Under the pieces are notes generated by a model. The model ran no database searches. It saw only the letters and a program-made list of their open reading frames with translations, and was not told the origin of the DNA. This document shows positions 10,871 to 25,500 of a DNA stretch of 64,000 bases, in pieces; the first letter of the stretch is position 1; every line of letters begins with the position of its first letter. Source of the stretch: Topomyia yanbarensis (taxonomy: Eukaryota > Arthropoda > Insecta > Diptera > Culicidae); NCBI RefSeq assembly GCF_030247195.1, contig NC_080671.1:299967934-300031933 (forward strand), in the 5' to 3' direction. The translations under genes were made by a program, and so were the position numbers.

Positions 10871-12181
10871 ATTTGCTTGCAAACCAGAATATTCACTGAC
10901 TGAAGCAAAGGGTTCTGGAAGGAGCCAATCCCATATTTCGCAATTAAGGCCCCTGTCGGAGACTACACCACCAATCTGTACTTCTTAGGCGGGTATGTAG
11001 AAAAGATACGTCTTCGTTCACGACCGAGTGTTGTTTAGTTAGTTTAGCGATATATCGATGATGTTAAATGGGTTATTTTCAGTCCATAAATAGCCCTTCC
11101 AGGGGCCTGGTGCATTAGATGAATTTAATTTATATCGAAAAAAAAGGATTTATCGGCATTATTTTGCCATCGAGACAGAGGGGCTGTCTGTTGTCGGAGA
11201 TACCTTCCCATTAGTCAACACTATCATGCAGGCTTCAGTACCCGCGCAAAGAAGGTTTTGTCGGAGGAAACACAAAATTAATGCAACGAAATTTAAAGAA
11301 TAGAGTAATTGGCACTTAGCTGTGGAACATTTGTAGTATCAGTAATCAACAAACATTTTCGCAGAGCACGTGTAGCCCGTTAACAAAGTGCCACCCGGTA
11401 TTATCCGGAAATTTTACTTTTACTTACATACATCCTGTCTGAACTACCAGTAACTCCGAATCTTACTGCTTACTCAGGAAAAATTGTTTCGCCGGCCCTG
11501 GCTAAGTCCTTGCACACGGGTCTTGCGGTTTCACAAACCGGTATTTGAGATAGCTGCAATAATTTAGTTTAAAACGATTTTACCATTTCCAGATTCTCCC
11601 ACGACTAATATGAATGCAGCAGAAGTCACTAGTTTGAACAAAATCAGAATATTAATAAGTTAGAGTTAGAGTTTTTAAATTTATTCAGTAAAATTACTGA
11701 GAACAGACATACAAGTAAAGTTTTCAACTTGTGTAAGAAATGAAACTGTCGTTTTGAAATGATAACAGCAAGTAGCAACTTGCCACTGGCCGACGCAACG
11801 ATCGGCAAGCAATCTCTATAAGGGACTTGTGTGCAAACTTGAATACAATGGTGATTCATGCATACGAACCTGTATGCGATGGTAACTTTCAACGTATTTT
11901 CATTTGAATGTTTACACAGGTTTTTCGGGAAAGTTTATTCTAGCTTATATGTCTGTTCTCTGTGGTAAAATTGTGAAGACATTCAAAAGTGTTCTGCCAA
12001 AAAATATATTCATCGAGGGCATGCTCAAAAATAAAATAAACTTAAAACCGACCCCAAGACGTAACAACAATACCGAAAACATGAATAAATTGAAATCAGC
12101 AAAATAAAATAATTGGGATAGTAATGATCAAATGTTGGTCCAAATCAATTACAGATTAACATGTTAATACTTGACAAAACA
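10871..12181. other. Intergenic downstream of the membrane-protein gene
   Basis: No gene seen. Short open frames (11644-11892 minus, 11904-12107 plus) have AT-driven composition and no motif. Confidence 0.45.
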
Positions 12182-12187
12182 TTTATT
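12182..12187 (-). terminator. Candidate poly(A) signal AATAAA
   Basis: AATAAA on the minus strand, about 780 bases past the stop codon of the four-helix gene, followed by a TG/T-rich stretch (ATGTTTTGTC). It is the only AATAAA on this strand that I found between the stop and this point. Confidence 0.5.
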
Positions 12188-12967
12188 TCGGTCCTTTCAA
12201 ACAATGTACATTTAACCCTTGGTTTAACAACTAAAATCTTCATACTGCCAGCCATCAAATTAAAAGCTTAGTCTAGAACACAAAACAAATAAAATTACTG
12301 TAATAAATAAATAAAAAATGCAATTTTACAATGGAACTGTACATCCATACGTCATCATTAACGACGTCCTAAATCAATACTTTGTACATTAAGATCAACG
12401 AATTTCCAAGGCCACATTTATACTAGAAAGAACGGACCCTATTGTATTCTACAGTTCAAACGTACAACGTCAAATTTTCTATATCTACTCTACAGTAAAA
12501 GTCAAGTAGCACGACAACACTTTTTAGGTGCTTTCGGAAATGTCCTCCTGATCGAACCGGAAGCGAGGAGAATGGCAGAGAAACGTTCAAAAGGATGCTC
12601 CCTTTCCTTCTTCTGGAACGGCTCTAAGCGCATTTCCCAAACATATTGTTGTATGCTCTTTTTATAAGATAGATGAGTACGAACTGGAAAACTTAAGCGT
12701 AGAACGGTAATAAACTACTGGAAAACTTAAGCGTAGAACGGTAGTATATTCAGTCATGTATCTCTATCACTCGTCGAAATACAACAACGCAACGCACTAT
12801 AAGGATGCAATCCTTCTTTAAATGGCTCATTCTAATTGCGCGATAATTCGCTTGTGAGCATAATGCGGATGCAGTGAAAGGACATATACCTTGTAGTCAC
12901 CTTTACGCTGATTGCATGCGAATTCACTGTTTTCTAAGGAACGACAAAAACAATGTAAATAATTATC
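12188..12967 (-). other. 3' untranslated region (inferred)
   Basis: The stretch between the stop codon at 12968 and the poly(A) signal. It contains a 34-bp tandem duplication at 12683-12750. No splice sites were identified. Confidence 0.4.
12683..12750. repeat. 34-bp tandem duplication
   Basis: ACTGGAAAACTTAAGCGTAG and the following bases occur twice in a row with period 34; the copies differ by only a few bases. Confidence 0.85.
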
Positions 12968-13509
12968 TCACACAAGCGTCGATAGTTCATGAGGGGAATT
13001 TGTGGCGGTCACGTTGCTGATATCAAGTGTGGCCGAGTTCATGTTAGGTGGCATGCCAGGACTGACGGATCCGGTCGCATCTCGACCAAGCAAAGCACTC
13101 ACTTTAGGTGTTGGTGGTGTCGCTGTTGCTGCCCGTATGCCCCCATACGTGGGTATGTACGAATGATTGAAACTGATGTGAGAATGATTGCCCGACAGTG
13201 GTGTAACCGGGGTCAGTTGTGTGACGGGGGTGTGATTATGGTTCGGGTGGCAATGGTTCAAACTCAGATGTGTCGCGTGCCCGTTTTGGTTTAGGTACTG
13301 CGCTGGGTGAGAAATTGCACTTATCTGAGGAGATAGCGTCAAGTTCAAATTTAGTGGTGCCTGCCGCACGCTAATGGTTTTCTCTCTTTGCCACACGAAT
13401 ACGTTATGGACCATGGCTCCGCCACAGAATACGATTCCCACGCCGATCAGTATGCTTGTTACTATCGCTGGTGTTGAATGAAACTGCGTAAAGGTGTATA
13501 AAATGATTC
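12968..13509 (-). CDS. Coding exon 4 of the four-helix gene
   Basis: Begins after TTTTAG at 13510, following a 65-bp intron. It encodes the end of helix 3, helix 4 (IVTSILIGVGIVFCGGAMVH), a basic WQREK stop-transfer segment and the ~145-residue tail, ending HELSTLV-TGA at 12968. The frame is also open upstream into the intron, but the splice model keeps the helix intact. Confidence 0.88.
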
Positions 13510-16500
13510 CTAAAATGACAAAATGCTTTGCATTAGATTCGCAAAATTTCATTTCTGCTAAATTTCTAGATTACCTGTTAAAAAAATAGGAATAGATATG
13601 AAAAACCCTCCTACGGCGCATACTCGACTGACGCTCGACTTTTGTAAGTATTTGTTGCCTCTGTAAGAAACGAAAAACATAATTACTAAATAATTGATTA
13701 AAATTTTCTCTTATAACATCAATTGTTTCTTTCCTATATACTGCCTATAAAAGCGTAAGAACACGATATGAATTTTTGTTAGAAGTGAGTTCGTTTAGAA
13801 AAAAACAAAAACACCGAAAAAATGTTTGTCCCATCCACAAGTCACAATGAAAATGTAAATCTTGAGCAGCATTTTTATACGATTGCTGTTTTTCGTTATG
13901 GAACTTATATGCATTCATAGCTTTGCTTCTGGAAGTCACATACTAAGACAAGTGCATGTTGTTATAAAATTAGTAGAGTCTGAAAAACTTTGCGTAACTT
14001 TTTTCATAGGTATTCATCTTAGCTCCTCTATTCATCTCACCCATTTGAACGCATTAGTTAGAGCAATGTCTGCTATCTCTATTCAATGCATCAGCTCCAG
14101 AGCCGCCTTAAGACGCCTCGGGCCCCTGGGTATAACAGAGGAGCCTCTATAATTAAACAGGTACAAACTGCTGTAGAGTAGGATGATCTAAAAATGATCC
14201 CCAGCATCAGGGAACCATCTACGCCATTTTAATATGTATTTTTAAAATTTAAGCCAAAACATTCAACCATGTGAAACTATTGGAAATACTGCAGGAACCA
14301 AAATATATGGAAAAAATAATGTTTCCATCATAATAGATGGCATTGTAAATGTCCAGGTACCGTCGAAAAACGGAAGATGATTTTGATAGATCTTAAAAAG
14401 ATATTAGCATTTCTGACGGATCTGACCGAAAGTGGCAAAGGACCTAACACACTATATGCGGTTGTGGGAGTTCGAACTCAGAAGAGCTGCGTACAGTGTA
14501 ATGGACTTACTAGCTGCGCTATTTCCTCTCCATATGACATAATCTGACCTTCATTGGTCTAAGACGATGTTTGAGGCTGAAGAGTGCCTCCGTCAATAAT
14601 GAGGAATGATGGAGTAAGGCGGGTTAAACGTCAACACTACAATGTCGACGATTCATTCAATAATTGTACTTACACTATGACAATCTAGGAAAAATATTTA
14701 GCAATATGCCAATAAATTCCAACTTATTGATAGATGACGACAACGTGATTTACAAAAGTTACATTGATTCGTACAATGTTCTTCTCAATTTCTTACTGTT
14801 CCTGATATGATGAAGCTGGATAAAGTCAATTGCCAGCTTTATAAAAAAGCCACATCTTTTTAATCATAATTCAACTACATTTATAGATAACAATATTGAA
14901 TATTGCTGCCATTGAAATCAATAGATATTATGTCGAATCTAATGGCGCGATTCGAGGTTCATTCATTTTAGATATTTGCATTTTTAGCTGCAGGAATAGA
15001 ACGATTCTTTGAAATAGTGGCTCTTTATGCACAACTTGTTGGTGAAGTAGATTTTTGTTATTAATTCTGACAGAAGTTTTGTGTTTTTATTTATATTGAA
15101 CGGTATTAATATTTTCATATTTAATAAATTAGTATCTCAAAGACGGCGCCAGTAGTTAAGTGGCAAGTCTAGGGTTTTGATGGTAGAGTCGCTTCTCTGG
15201 TGTCGGTGATAGGCACTCAGTGCAGAAAGAGAACGAAGGAAAAATAATAATAACATTAATTAGACTTTTCACCTTTCGAAAGTACAAATGTTTAATACTT
15301 TCATTGTTACGTAAACAAATAAACATAGCAAAACCTCGAAATTACTCGAACCTATCAATATGAGCAATTCATTTCACTAACACAACTTTTAGGAGTTCAT
15401 TCATAATCAGAAATGAAACCATCAACCAACGAAGCTCATCAAAGACGAAAAGCATATGCTATATCACTTCGACTTCAATATTATACAAAATGTAAACTCA
15501 AACATAAATGAATAAAAATTTGAGTTAAAAAAATCATTTCAATACCAGTCTTGTAAAACAGTCCAAATAGGAAACACATCGAATGCACGCTGCCGTGAGG
15601 CAGAAATTCTCGACTACCTACGGGGTACGTTCCTTTTAAGCCAGTACATTCTGATTCCTGATTCTGACTGCCTGAAATATTTTTGATAAGGCGGATTGTC
15701 GTACAAAAATAACATCATTGGTACTGTACCAGACTACAACGGCATAGTGGAAAATGCCTAATTTGGCCGTAAAAATATATTGAGGCCTAAAGAAGTCCAG
15801 GATTAATTTTTTGAGGTTTTCATGTAGATTTGTCCATTCATACACACTCAATTCGCATAGGCATTTTTCCAACAGCCGTGTAGTCAGCAAATTTAGAAAC
15901 TGGTATCTCAGCAAAGTGAGATTTGTTTGCTGATTTTTGCAAAATATTTTGCGAGTATCAGCTATCAATCGTCACTTTTACTAAGATCTCGGCAAATAAA
16001 ATTGTTTACTGAGATCTCAGCTGTTAAGATTTCGGCAAAAGATGCGAAAAAAGCTGAGATTCGGCAGAAAAAATTAAGTGTGAAATCTCCGATGTGATGA
16101 AGAAATGAAAATTTGCCACATGTGCGGATCGCTTGCCAAACAAGGATTATGTACCGAATTTCGACATCTGCTTCTTCCACTTTCTGTACAGCTTTCTTGT
16201 GCAAATTTTGCCACCTTGTTGGTTGCCGCTCCTGGTTGGTGCCTCTCAAACTTTCTATACCTTGTAGCAAACATTTCATTGTTTTTGTTCAAAATGAATT
16301 GAAACTTGAATCGAAATGTTGGGTTGACATTTCAATTAGTCCAATACCAGCCTGGTCATGCAGTACCTCGTTTCCTGCCGCTACCATCGCTTCGCTTGAC
16401 TGATGCTATTAAAACGTCGCATGGGTTAAGGTGGACCCTAAAAGCCCGAGGCCCCTGGCCCTTGCCCAGTGTGCCCATGCGTAAAGACGGTACATTTATC

Positions 16501-19500
16501 TCAAATAGTAGGATGAACAAGGGTACGTTGTACTCGACTTTTCGCATCGCTCAAACGTAAACATTTTACATTTTCCAGGCTAAAATTTTAACTGTACTGC
16601 TTCTTAGGAACAAAGCAAAGATAATGATACCTATTTAAACTCAATCCAATAACTCTGAGGGCTGATTTCTTCACCCTCGCTTAACATTTAAACAGGGTTT
16701 ACCAGCACGTTTAAACCTGGTGAAGAAATCGGCCCTAAGTCGAGTTATCAACGAAATAGAGTGACATCCTGAATAATGAGATGAATAAAGGCTCGTCTAC
16801 CCTACTTGACCGCAATGATGAAAAACTCGTTTCCCTTTCAACGGTATTGTTTACATCCATCAGGTTTCGCTGTTGTAAGTGTGATTTCGGTCGAAATAGA
16901 AGAAAATTAGCAAACCGTTAGCGAAAAGATTTTATAAACCTCCTATGCAACATCCTGGGTTGTTGCATTGCGATATAATCGAAACATTACTGTATTTGAC
17001 AGAACCCCCTCACAACTGACGGCCAAGCTACCAAATATAAGATATATCTACAATTTCAAATATAATGATGATTTAGTACCCAGTTTCTTAAAAAGGGCAT
17101 TTTTTTGAAATAATAATTAGACACAGCGAATTTGTGTCACAGCTGCAATTCGTCGCTGTTGTGCTATCTTATGACAAGCGCTATTCAGCACATTTCGAGA
17201 AAAACGATTTTTAATGTTTGAGATTGAACATCATGAAACTTATAAATGGTAGAAACAATTCAGAAAAAAATTGATGCTTCTATCAATTATGTATTAATCT
17301 CTCAAATATTACGAAAATCGGTTAACTATATTGCAAGTTTTTACTAAATGTGTAAACAAAAGTCGCACTCACACGTATCATAGGTGTGTAATGATGACAA
17401 AATTTGTATGGCGTGTCATAATCGTGCATGGAAAATTTTCCATACAAATAAAGCATCAATTATTCGGTTCATATTCCTCGTCGGCAAACAGAACTTCTGT
17501 GCTTACTGTCGAGACATCATTCGGTATAAGCCAGTTGTTTAGTGTTCACGCAAGACGTATTTTTCGATTTTAGTGTCTAACACTAAACAATTAGCACTAA
17601 TTTGGATACTAGTTTAGATACATCGTCTAACTAGACACCCAGTTGATGCTAGTTACTGACGAGGAGAATCCGAAACACTAAAACAAAAATCATGCATCAA
17701 TTATTAACTTTTATTCATATATTTGGCTTAATTTGGTCTATAAACAATCGGTGAGATGCATTTTGAAGGAAATGAGTCAATGAATCTAGAAAAATTGTAA
17801 TTTTTGGTTGCAGTGTTGCCAAATATGCTATATTTCCTGTTTAAAACCTAAACTGCATTTTTCTCACCATCCATTTCTTTTATTTTGAAAATTATTATAC
17901 TATTATGGTTCTCAGATAGTTTTACACAATTAAGCATCTAATACATGAAGATAACCAGAGCCAATCCCCAGATACAGTCATATGAAGCAAAAAACTAACA
18001 ATTTCTTAGCACGTTTCTCGCTATATCGCAGTAACGAAGCAGAATGACAAAATTCTGGCCACTTTGTAAAGATTTTTTAGACAAGTAATGTGGCATATCT
18101 AACTCAGTTTACCCCAAAAAGACATAAGATAGCACAACAGCGACGAATTGATTTTGTGGGCTATAAGATATCCTTTTTGTGTAGTGAAATATGAAGAGAG
18201 GAGCGGCAACACTGCTGTGATAAAGTTGTTAATTTTGTGCTAGTGATATTTAATAGATTTTAGATGCGAAGTCGGTGTTTTTGGTCAGAATATAGTTTGC
18301 TCCGTTCGCTTGTAGTGATAGCGAATCTCAATTGACTCATGTCTTGTAGATTTTCGATCATGCGGTGACAAAAATCGGAAAAAAGTTTGATACTGGAGTG
18401 CCTTTCGGTAGTAAAATGTTGCGTTTTAACTTATGCACAATTCCCCACTAAATTTTTACACGTCTTGCTCAGTTCGCCAGTAGCGGAAAGCGTTCTCGCG
18501 TTCAATTAGGGTAGGTTCAAAGTGACTGAGTTCTGCTAGAGGTTCTACTCTAGAAGTAGAACAAATGATTATTATATTTGACGTACACGAACATCGCGAC
18601 GTATTGTATGTATATATGAATTGCGACGTCCCTTTTATGTACATTTCACGAGACGTTATGCTACAGGGTGTATAGTTGAGAAAAATATCGGCTTAAAAGA
18701 AAGCAACATATTTAATTGAATTTTATTGATGGAATTAGTGCTAATAATTCCATATGTAACAAAACGTTACCACAGGTGTAAAAGAAGTGTTGTCTATCAG
18801 AAGATCCGCAGAAATATGCGAAACAACGTAGATTTTTTTTGTTTGAGCTTACGAAATTTTGTGCATCAGATATTTTCATTTTCACAACCATTTTATGCAT
18901 TGATTTTAGGTTTCCCATAAATTAATGGACAAAAGGTAAGTTACATCCATTTTACACTGTATTTCCTACGAAATGTGGTTGAATAAATTCCTGATAATTA
19001 ACCTGCCCTACTAACACAAACTCTTATTCCTGAAACATCTATGAATATAGTATGGGTTCCCTGCACTTTCGCTGGTAGATATTGAACTAACATTCCTTCC
19101 CTTCCTCGGCGATTGTAAGGACGTGGCCAGGTGTACACTGTGATGCTTGATACATATTTTTCAAAGCTGATATTGTTCTATAAAAATTTAAAACAATTCC
19201 AGATAATGGTTAAATCACGGTTTTCTGTCTTCTTTCTTCAGATGTTCTCAAATAAGTTTAATCGGATTCCATCATCCACTACAAATGAAATGACCTGATA
19301 ACCAATTAGTTCAGTATATAATATACGATGTTGATTGGTTGTGCTTAAACTATACGTAAGAAATATATTTGATTTATTATTACTCTAAATGTACAAAGAA
19401 AATAAATATTTTACATTAGGTAGTGTAGTCCTACGTCTACAGTTGGTGCAACCCCATAGGGCTGCCCCTTGTAGTTTTTGTTATTAATTGATATCATAAC

Positions 19501-22500
19501 TACCGTAACAGCCCAAGCAGCCCACAGTATGATATTTCATATCCTTTTTTCGCATTAAAAATCCCAATATTATTTGCTTCGATTTCTCATACATAATACA
19601 GTAAAGACCCGATTTTTTATCAGCCTCGATTTTGTCTACCCCCGAATTTATCAGCTTTTTGACCCGATTTTGTCAGCCTCATATGAATGTTAATAGTTGG
19701 GACTTTGATGGGCTCTAGCAGACGAACCAAGTTGAATTCGAGCAAATCCTTTCGTGAACATACTTTTCTTATTTTAGAGATCCGAAATATGCAAAAAATA
19801 TTTTTTTTCAATTTAGCACTGTCAGACTCCCTTAAGGAAAATTTAAGCTAAATAATAAGAAAGGGTTATTAGGCTATATCTAGGTATTAAAGAAGCACAT
19901 TTTAAGAGCTTCGGTTTATTAAAAAGAAAGAAAAATATATGTCCCGATTTTGTCGATGTCCCCGTGTTATCAGCCTAAAATTCACCAAGGGGTTGATAAA
20001 AACGGGTCTTCGTTGTAATACAAATATACAATAATAAAAAAGTGCGAAAATGAGAATGTAAAAAGCCGCAAGGTGTACCACTTTCAAAGCAAACCAATCT
20101 CTTTGAGGAACGTAACACTTATTAAAACTTCCAAGGATTGCCTAAAAACAATGTATTAGATCATTTGAAATGTTCTTTTATACAGTTGACACATAGTTTC
20201 GATGCGCATTTATTCAATGGCAGCATTTAATAGTTAAAAGGATACCATTGCCGTATGTCACATGAAGTTCGTCGTAAGCAAGACGATAAGGTTTTTTAGT
20301 TTGACGCTTCGTAACGTGTTCTTGTCCGTTAAAATTTTTATATGTGTAGGTAGGTTCACAAAAAGTAATACGTCTAACCCTAGAAAGCAGCTTGCAGAAG
20401 GGACGCACTTTCTCTACCCTTGTCTTCCATTGAGGCAGTTTGAAGTATGTATCATTTCAGACTAAATGTTATACTTACCTTCCGGTGGTTGCAGGTGCGC
20501 GGACTAATTTAACAGCAAATAAGAACTGAATGGCACACACAAGCAAGCAGCACAGGTTCAGCGACAACGAAAGGGCACATAATGCCAAAGTAACATCATA
20601 AACGATGGCATAGTCTTCAAGTACCGTCTGTCCAACAGTCGGTGGTGGTGGTTCCCGGCCTCCGGGCGAAATTTTCAACAAAAATATCAACGATAATAAA
20701 GCTAACAGGAGAGACACTGTAAGAAAAAAAATTCATGTTAGGTGATTTTGCGATTAGTGTATGGCGATACTTGAACGCCCGTAATAACAAATAAACAGTA
20801 CGATAAATGGAATGCTAAATAAAATTGAAGCTCATTCTTGAGGAGCGATATAGCTAAACTGGTATGCAGCCGACGAAGATTATTGTCTACCTCGAGATAA
20901 TCTAGCATTTCGTCGAGTTCTTGCTATATGGGATACACACGAGGGCGATCGAAACAAAAACAAACGTCAAAACGCTTTCTCACTCGCACTGATGCAAACT
21001 AAATGGGCGCGTAACTCAACGCACGGCCCGGTGGCGCATGGCTGAAAAGTCGCAATGTGGGTTTAAGAAAAGATTCGCAATATTCTAATTAAAAAAGATA
21101 ATTACCCTTTACTGAAACTATAATCAGAATAAAAAAGGTGCATGGGCTATCGAGATGGGCAAACTGATTCAGTTTTGAGAGCAAATCTTGAGAGTGCTTG
21201 AATCACCCACAAAATAATCAACTCTTTTCATCGATTCAGCTATTGTTTGGGAAGAATAAAGAAATGCCCGTTTGAAGTTTTCGAGTAGATGTTTGGTTCC
21301 ATAAGTGCTCACGTGTTTATAGCGCTTACTTACTCTTATGAGATTCCTGACCACGGCAAGCTGTGATTCCTGACTACGGATCAAGTTAATTGAAGAGAAT
21401 ACAATTTTCTTATATATTATTAGATGCGCGGAAACACTGGAGCATTGTTCAACCAGGCAAGCAATTGAATTTTAATCACAATTTTATTGCTGAGCTTTAA
21501 TCGCGATTTTATTGTTGTAACAGAAGAATGTAAAAGCTGTTTTATTCTAATTGAAAAATTTGACTCAACATTACAGCAGTCAAATTTCTTAACAGGCAGT
21601 GAATCAGCTTCAAGTAGCAATTTTTGTTTCAGTAACTATTTCATAACCCAAAAAGCGCAATTTTAGACCGATTTTCAACATAATTATGATTGAGCAAAAC
21701 AGTAAAACTTGTTCCCGCTTCGTTGCAATAATGATGCTAGTATTACTAAATGAAATCATATTGTTGTCAACGTGTTGAATGTAGATCGCAACAAGATTAC
21801 TCAATCATACCTTTTTATCGTTCAACTGGACTATCAATCGCAACTGAAAAGTAACATATTTTCATACAAATATGTTAAGATTATGTTACCAGTGGAAATG
21901 AAAATGATGATCAAGTCCAAATATATGTTGACTATTTAAATATGAACAATAGTGTCAATCTTCATATCAAAAATAACTAATGAAGAATCAAACTATACTT
22001 CGCATCAGAGTCTATCGAGTGATATTTTAGTCAAACCAAAATCGCAATAGTATTTAAAAACGCTTTAATCTACCTAACAGCGTGATTAGACATTTCTTAT
22101 AACTCATATCACTCTCTTCGGATATTATATCGATTGAGAATATTTAGAACTTAATGTTTCGCGATGTTTTTGATAACACATACTACATGGGACAGTGGCA
22201 GGACTCAGAGAATCGCTCAAATCAGCATAGGACAACATCAGTGCTAGAAATCTCAAACCAAATCAATGGAAAAACGAAAAAATGGCCCATCAAATAGACA
22301 AACAAACGAATTATTGCTAATGCTCTGTTAATAAAATATCTAAATTCCTCAATCAACGCATTTAAACTTTACTTCGACATCGACTTTTTTAAAAGTGACT
22401 TCCCAGTAGTATCCTTGATTTGAATTATTAACGCTAACCCTAATGCAAAAGAACAAATAAACCTCTCGAAACCGAACCGTTTGGGAAAATCATCATCATT

Positions 22501-25500
22501 ACTGGAATTTTCATTTTCACGAAACTTTTCGATAACCTTCCGTCACTTACGTTAATGCACTGGGTGCACAGTGCTTTGAAAATCTAGCGAAATCGTCTTA
22601 GGGCACCAGCGGATCTAATTCTGAGCCATTTGCGCGGCGAGTTAAATCTGTAAAGAATACTAAAAATTAACTTCTATTCCATAACTTTCAGTTCAGCAAT
22701 TCGAGAGATCGTGCTCACCGCAAGCCATGAAAAATAGACTACGTCGTGAAGCGATGGTCACTAATTATTAAAAAATCACGGTTTAAAAAAAAAATAAAAC
22801 TATCACTGTAAACCATTCGATGAAGAAAATAACAAAACAAATTCTTGTTTTCCCATTTAGTTGATTTTAACAGACAAATGAAAAACGTAACTAAATTTTC
22901 CCTTAATTTTGCGATATGCTCAAATAATAGTTATGGAAAAGTATTATTGATTTCGATTCAAGACGCACATCATACGAAATGACAGCAAAATAGCCAAGAT
23001 GCACACCTTACTGAAATACATCAAGGTAGCGACAGCAACTATGTTCATACACGCATAACGCTTATGCAGGTAGGTAGTTGTCTCAGCTTAGAAAGCTTGT
23101 TTTAGCATGGGCGCAACTACCTGAACCAGTACACAAACAACAGAAATTCAACTGACCTCATTTTGGTTTTACCTAGTTTTTCTTTAAAAATCATTTCAAT
23201 AAAAGAAAGATTTTGATTGACATTTTTTTTTTTCAATACATGTATACTGAAAGTTGAAAGTATTGTTGAATTTTGTCAGTATCATTCCATTTCGGATTTA
23301 GTCGATTATATAGTCAAATTTCAATTATTAACAATTTTGTAACATGCAATATGATAATTATTTTTCATCTTTTGAGATTCCAAACTAGATGTGGAATAAG
23401 TATGATTTTTTTAGTGCTGGTTAACTAAATAGAAAAAAAATTAAAGGGTTGTGTACAGGACACGACCACGGTGACATTAAAAATGTAGCTTTTTTCAAGA
23501 GCGTGCAAATGTATTTTATCTATCACACATATCGACTCAAGTTCTTGCTCACTCGCCTGTTTTTTATGTTACAATTTGCTATATACCCTCCCCATTAAAA
23601 CATAATTTATTGAAGGTCTTTTAACGGTAATCTATTAATTAATCAAGTATCTCACTAGGTGATTGGCATTATATGGCTAATCCATCTAGTAAAAATAGGC
23701 TGGTCTGTCCAGAAAATATATTTAAAAGAAAAGTTCCATATTTAGAACCGTGACGAGGAAGCCCACGCCCAGCAACGGAAATATACAGATTCTTCATGAA
23801 ATATGAAATTTCATTTTCCATTTAAATTTTCAATAATGTATTAATGAACTTAAGTAAACAATCTTAAGGTTAAGTATTTCTTGATCGATTAGTGGTGAAA
23901 AAAAAGAAATTATTTGATAAATTACATTGTTATGCAACGTTCGCACTACCAGTTAAAACGGGTTTTATGCTATCTTGGTGACATTTTCTCTTGTTGCTAA
24001 TTATTAAAACGTGTTATAACTCTGTAGTGTAAACATTGTATTATTAAACCAATTCAGCAGCGTTTTATGTTATATAGGTGTTTTATGTGGTAATAGGACT
24101 GACATAATTATATCTTCAGTACAGCGGTTTGTTGCATAATTTCAAACAGATATATTTTAAAATTTAAATTAGTATACCTAACCGTTCAATTTGTTGTATA
24201 CTTTAAAACGCAATTAGAACTGTGTTTTAACTACATAGGGCAGGACAGATACTCTGACTGGATAAACTGGGAAAACAATTTTAAGTCCAGTAACGATTAA
24301 GACATGGCTTGAATTTGAATCGAAAAAGAACACCCGCCTAAACTGCTGCTGGGACGGTAAGTTCTGTTTTAAAATTTAAATTAAACAAAAGTGTTTGAAA
24401 TTAGAAAACAAAAAGTTCTGCTGGGAATGTGATTGTTTCCGATGCAATTACACTCAGGTTTTTTTTACGCAGGGGATACAGGCCGTGCAAATGAAAACCG
24501 CCTAAATTTAAAAAAAAAACGCGTAAATGAAAACCGCGGAAATTTCAAAATTTGCGTAAAAAATACCGCGTAATAAAACCTGAGTGTACTCCCCTATATA
24601 AAATACTACGCTGCTGAACAGTGCAATAACTACAGAAGCACGTTGTCAGATGCCTTACTGATAAAAATCTAGGAGTGGGTAATGTCCGGGACGTAACCGC
24701 GGTGTTGACGTAGGACTAAACTTGGGCATATCATATGACATTCATGGATAATTTGAGCCAATGCACTTTTTGAATGAATGTTTACTGGAAATTTCATGTC
24801 GAATGAGATTGCCACATTCACTGATTTTCTAGGACTTGCAAAAACCTTCGGGTTTGTAGATTAATTTGATAAACGTTTGCTTATATGAATCACTGGTAAA
24901 TGTACACAAGAATTGACAGGCGCAAACTTATTAAATGGAACTTTCTAATTCAATTCTTTCTCCATTATGTTTTCATCCTAAAAAGAACGGTTTGTAGATA
25001 ACTATGTTTGGTGATACCAGACGAGAATCCTTGCTAACGATTCGAACCTTGCCCGAATTCGCTTCTGCTGCGTACATACACGAACATTCCCCTTTCGCAG
25101 CTCACATCGAATGAGCATTGTATGTCGGAATGCGATCTCTTTTATAAACTTCTTAGTGCAGATGGTAGTCCATCCCTTTGTGCGACAAATGAAAATATTT
25201 TCATCATTCGTTTTGGCGTGGCATTCGCTTAGTAGCAGGGTTGCCACATTCACTAATGTTCTAGAAAGATTTGCAAAAACCTACGGGTTTGTAGATTAAT
25301 TCGATAAACATTGGTTTATGTGTCACTGCTAAAGTACAGCAGACTTGACAGGCGCACACTCAATGCAAGTTATTAAATGGAACTTTCTAATTCAATTCTT
25401 TCTCCATTATGTTTTCATCCTAAAAAACTGTGACACCCATATTTATAGGTTTTAGCATTAATGTTGATTCGCATTAAAAGTAGTTTTTGAACTTTTTAAA

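Larger units (their letters stand above)
13661..17145. other. Intron 2, mostly featureless part
   Basis: No exon seen. Recognisable pieces are a fragment near 14028-14155, a hairpin at 16658-16736, and 15895-16090, where ATCTCAGC/GAGATCTC motifs recur (CTGAGATCTCAGC at about 16011). The last is probably transposon debris. Confidence 0.45.
17146..18150. mobile_element. 1.0-kb element with 28-bp perfect inverted ends
   Basis: CAATTCGTCGCTGTTGTGCT... (28 bp) at 17146-17173 is repeated exactly, inverted, at 18123-18150. No coding frame with transposase features lies between. A hammerhead-bearing repeat sits inside at about 17477-17690. Because the TIRs remain identical, this copy is probably young. 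Confidence 0.75.

Noticed and set aside
13510..13552. Start of the last exon as an independent ORF at the ATG at 13552
   Set aside because: It lies in a 65-bp intron with good GT-AG ends; splicing restores helix 3.
15636..16403. Cluster of overlapping frames on both strands
   Set aside because: Overlaps and composition are those of chance frames in repeat debris.
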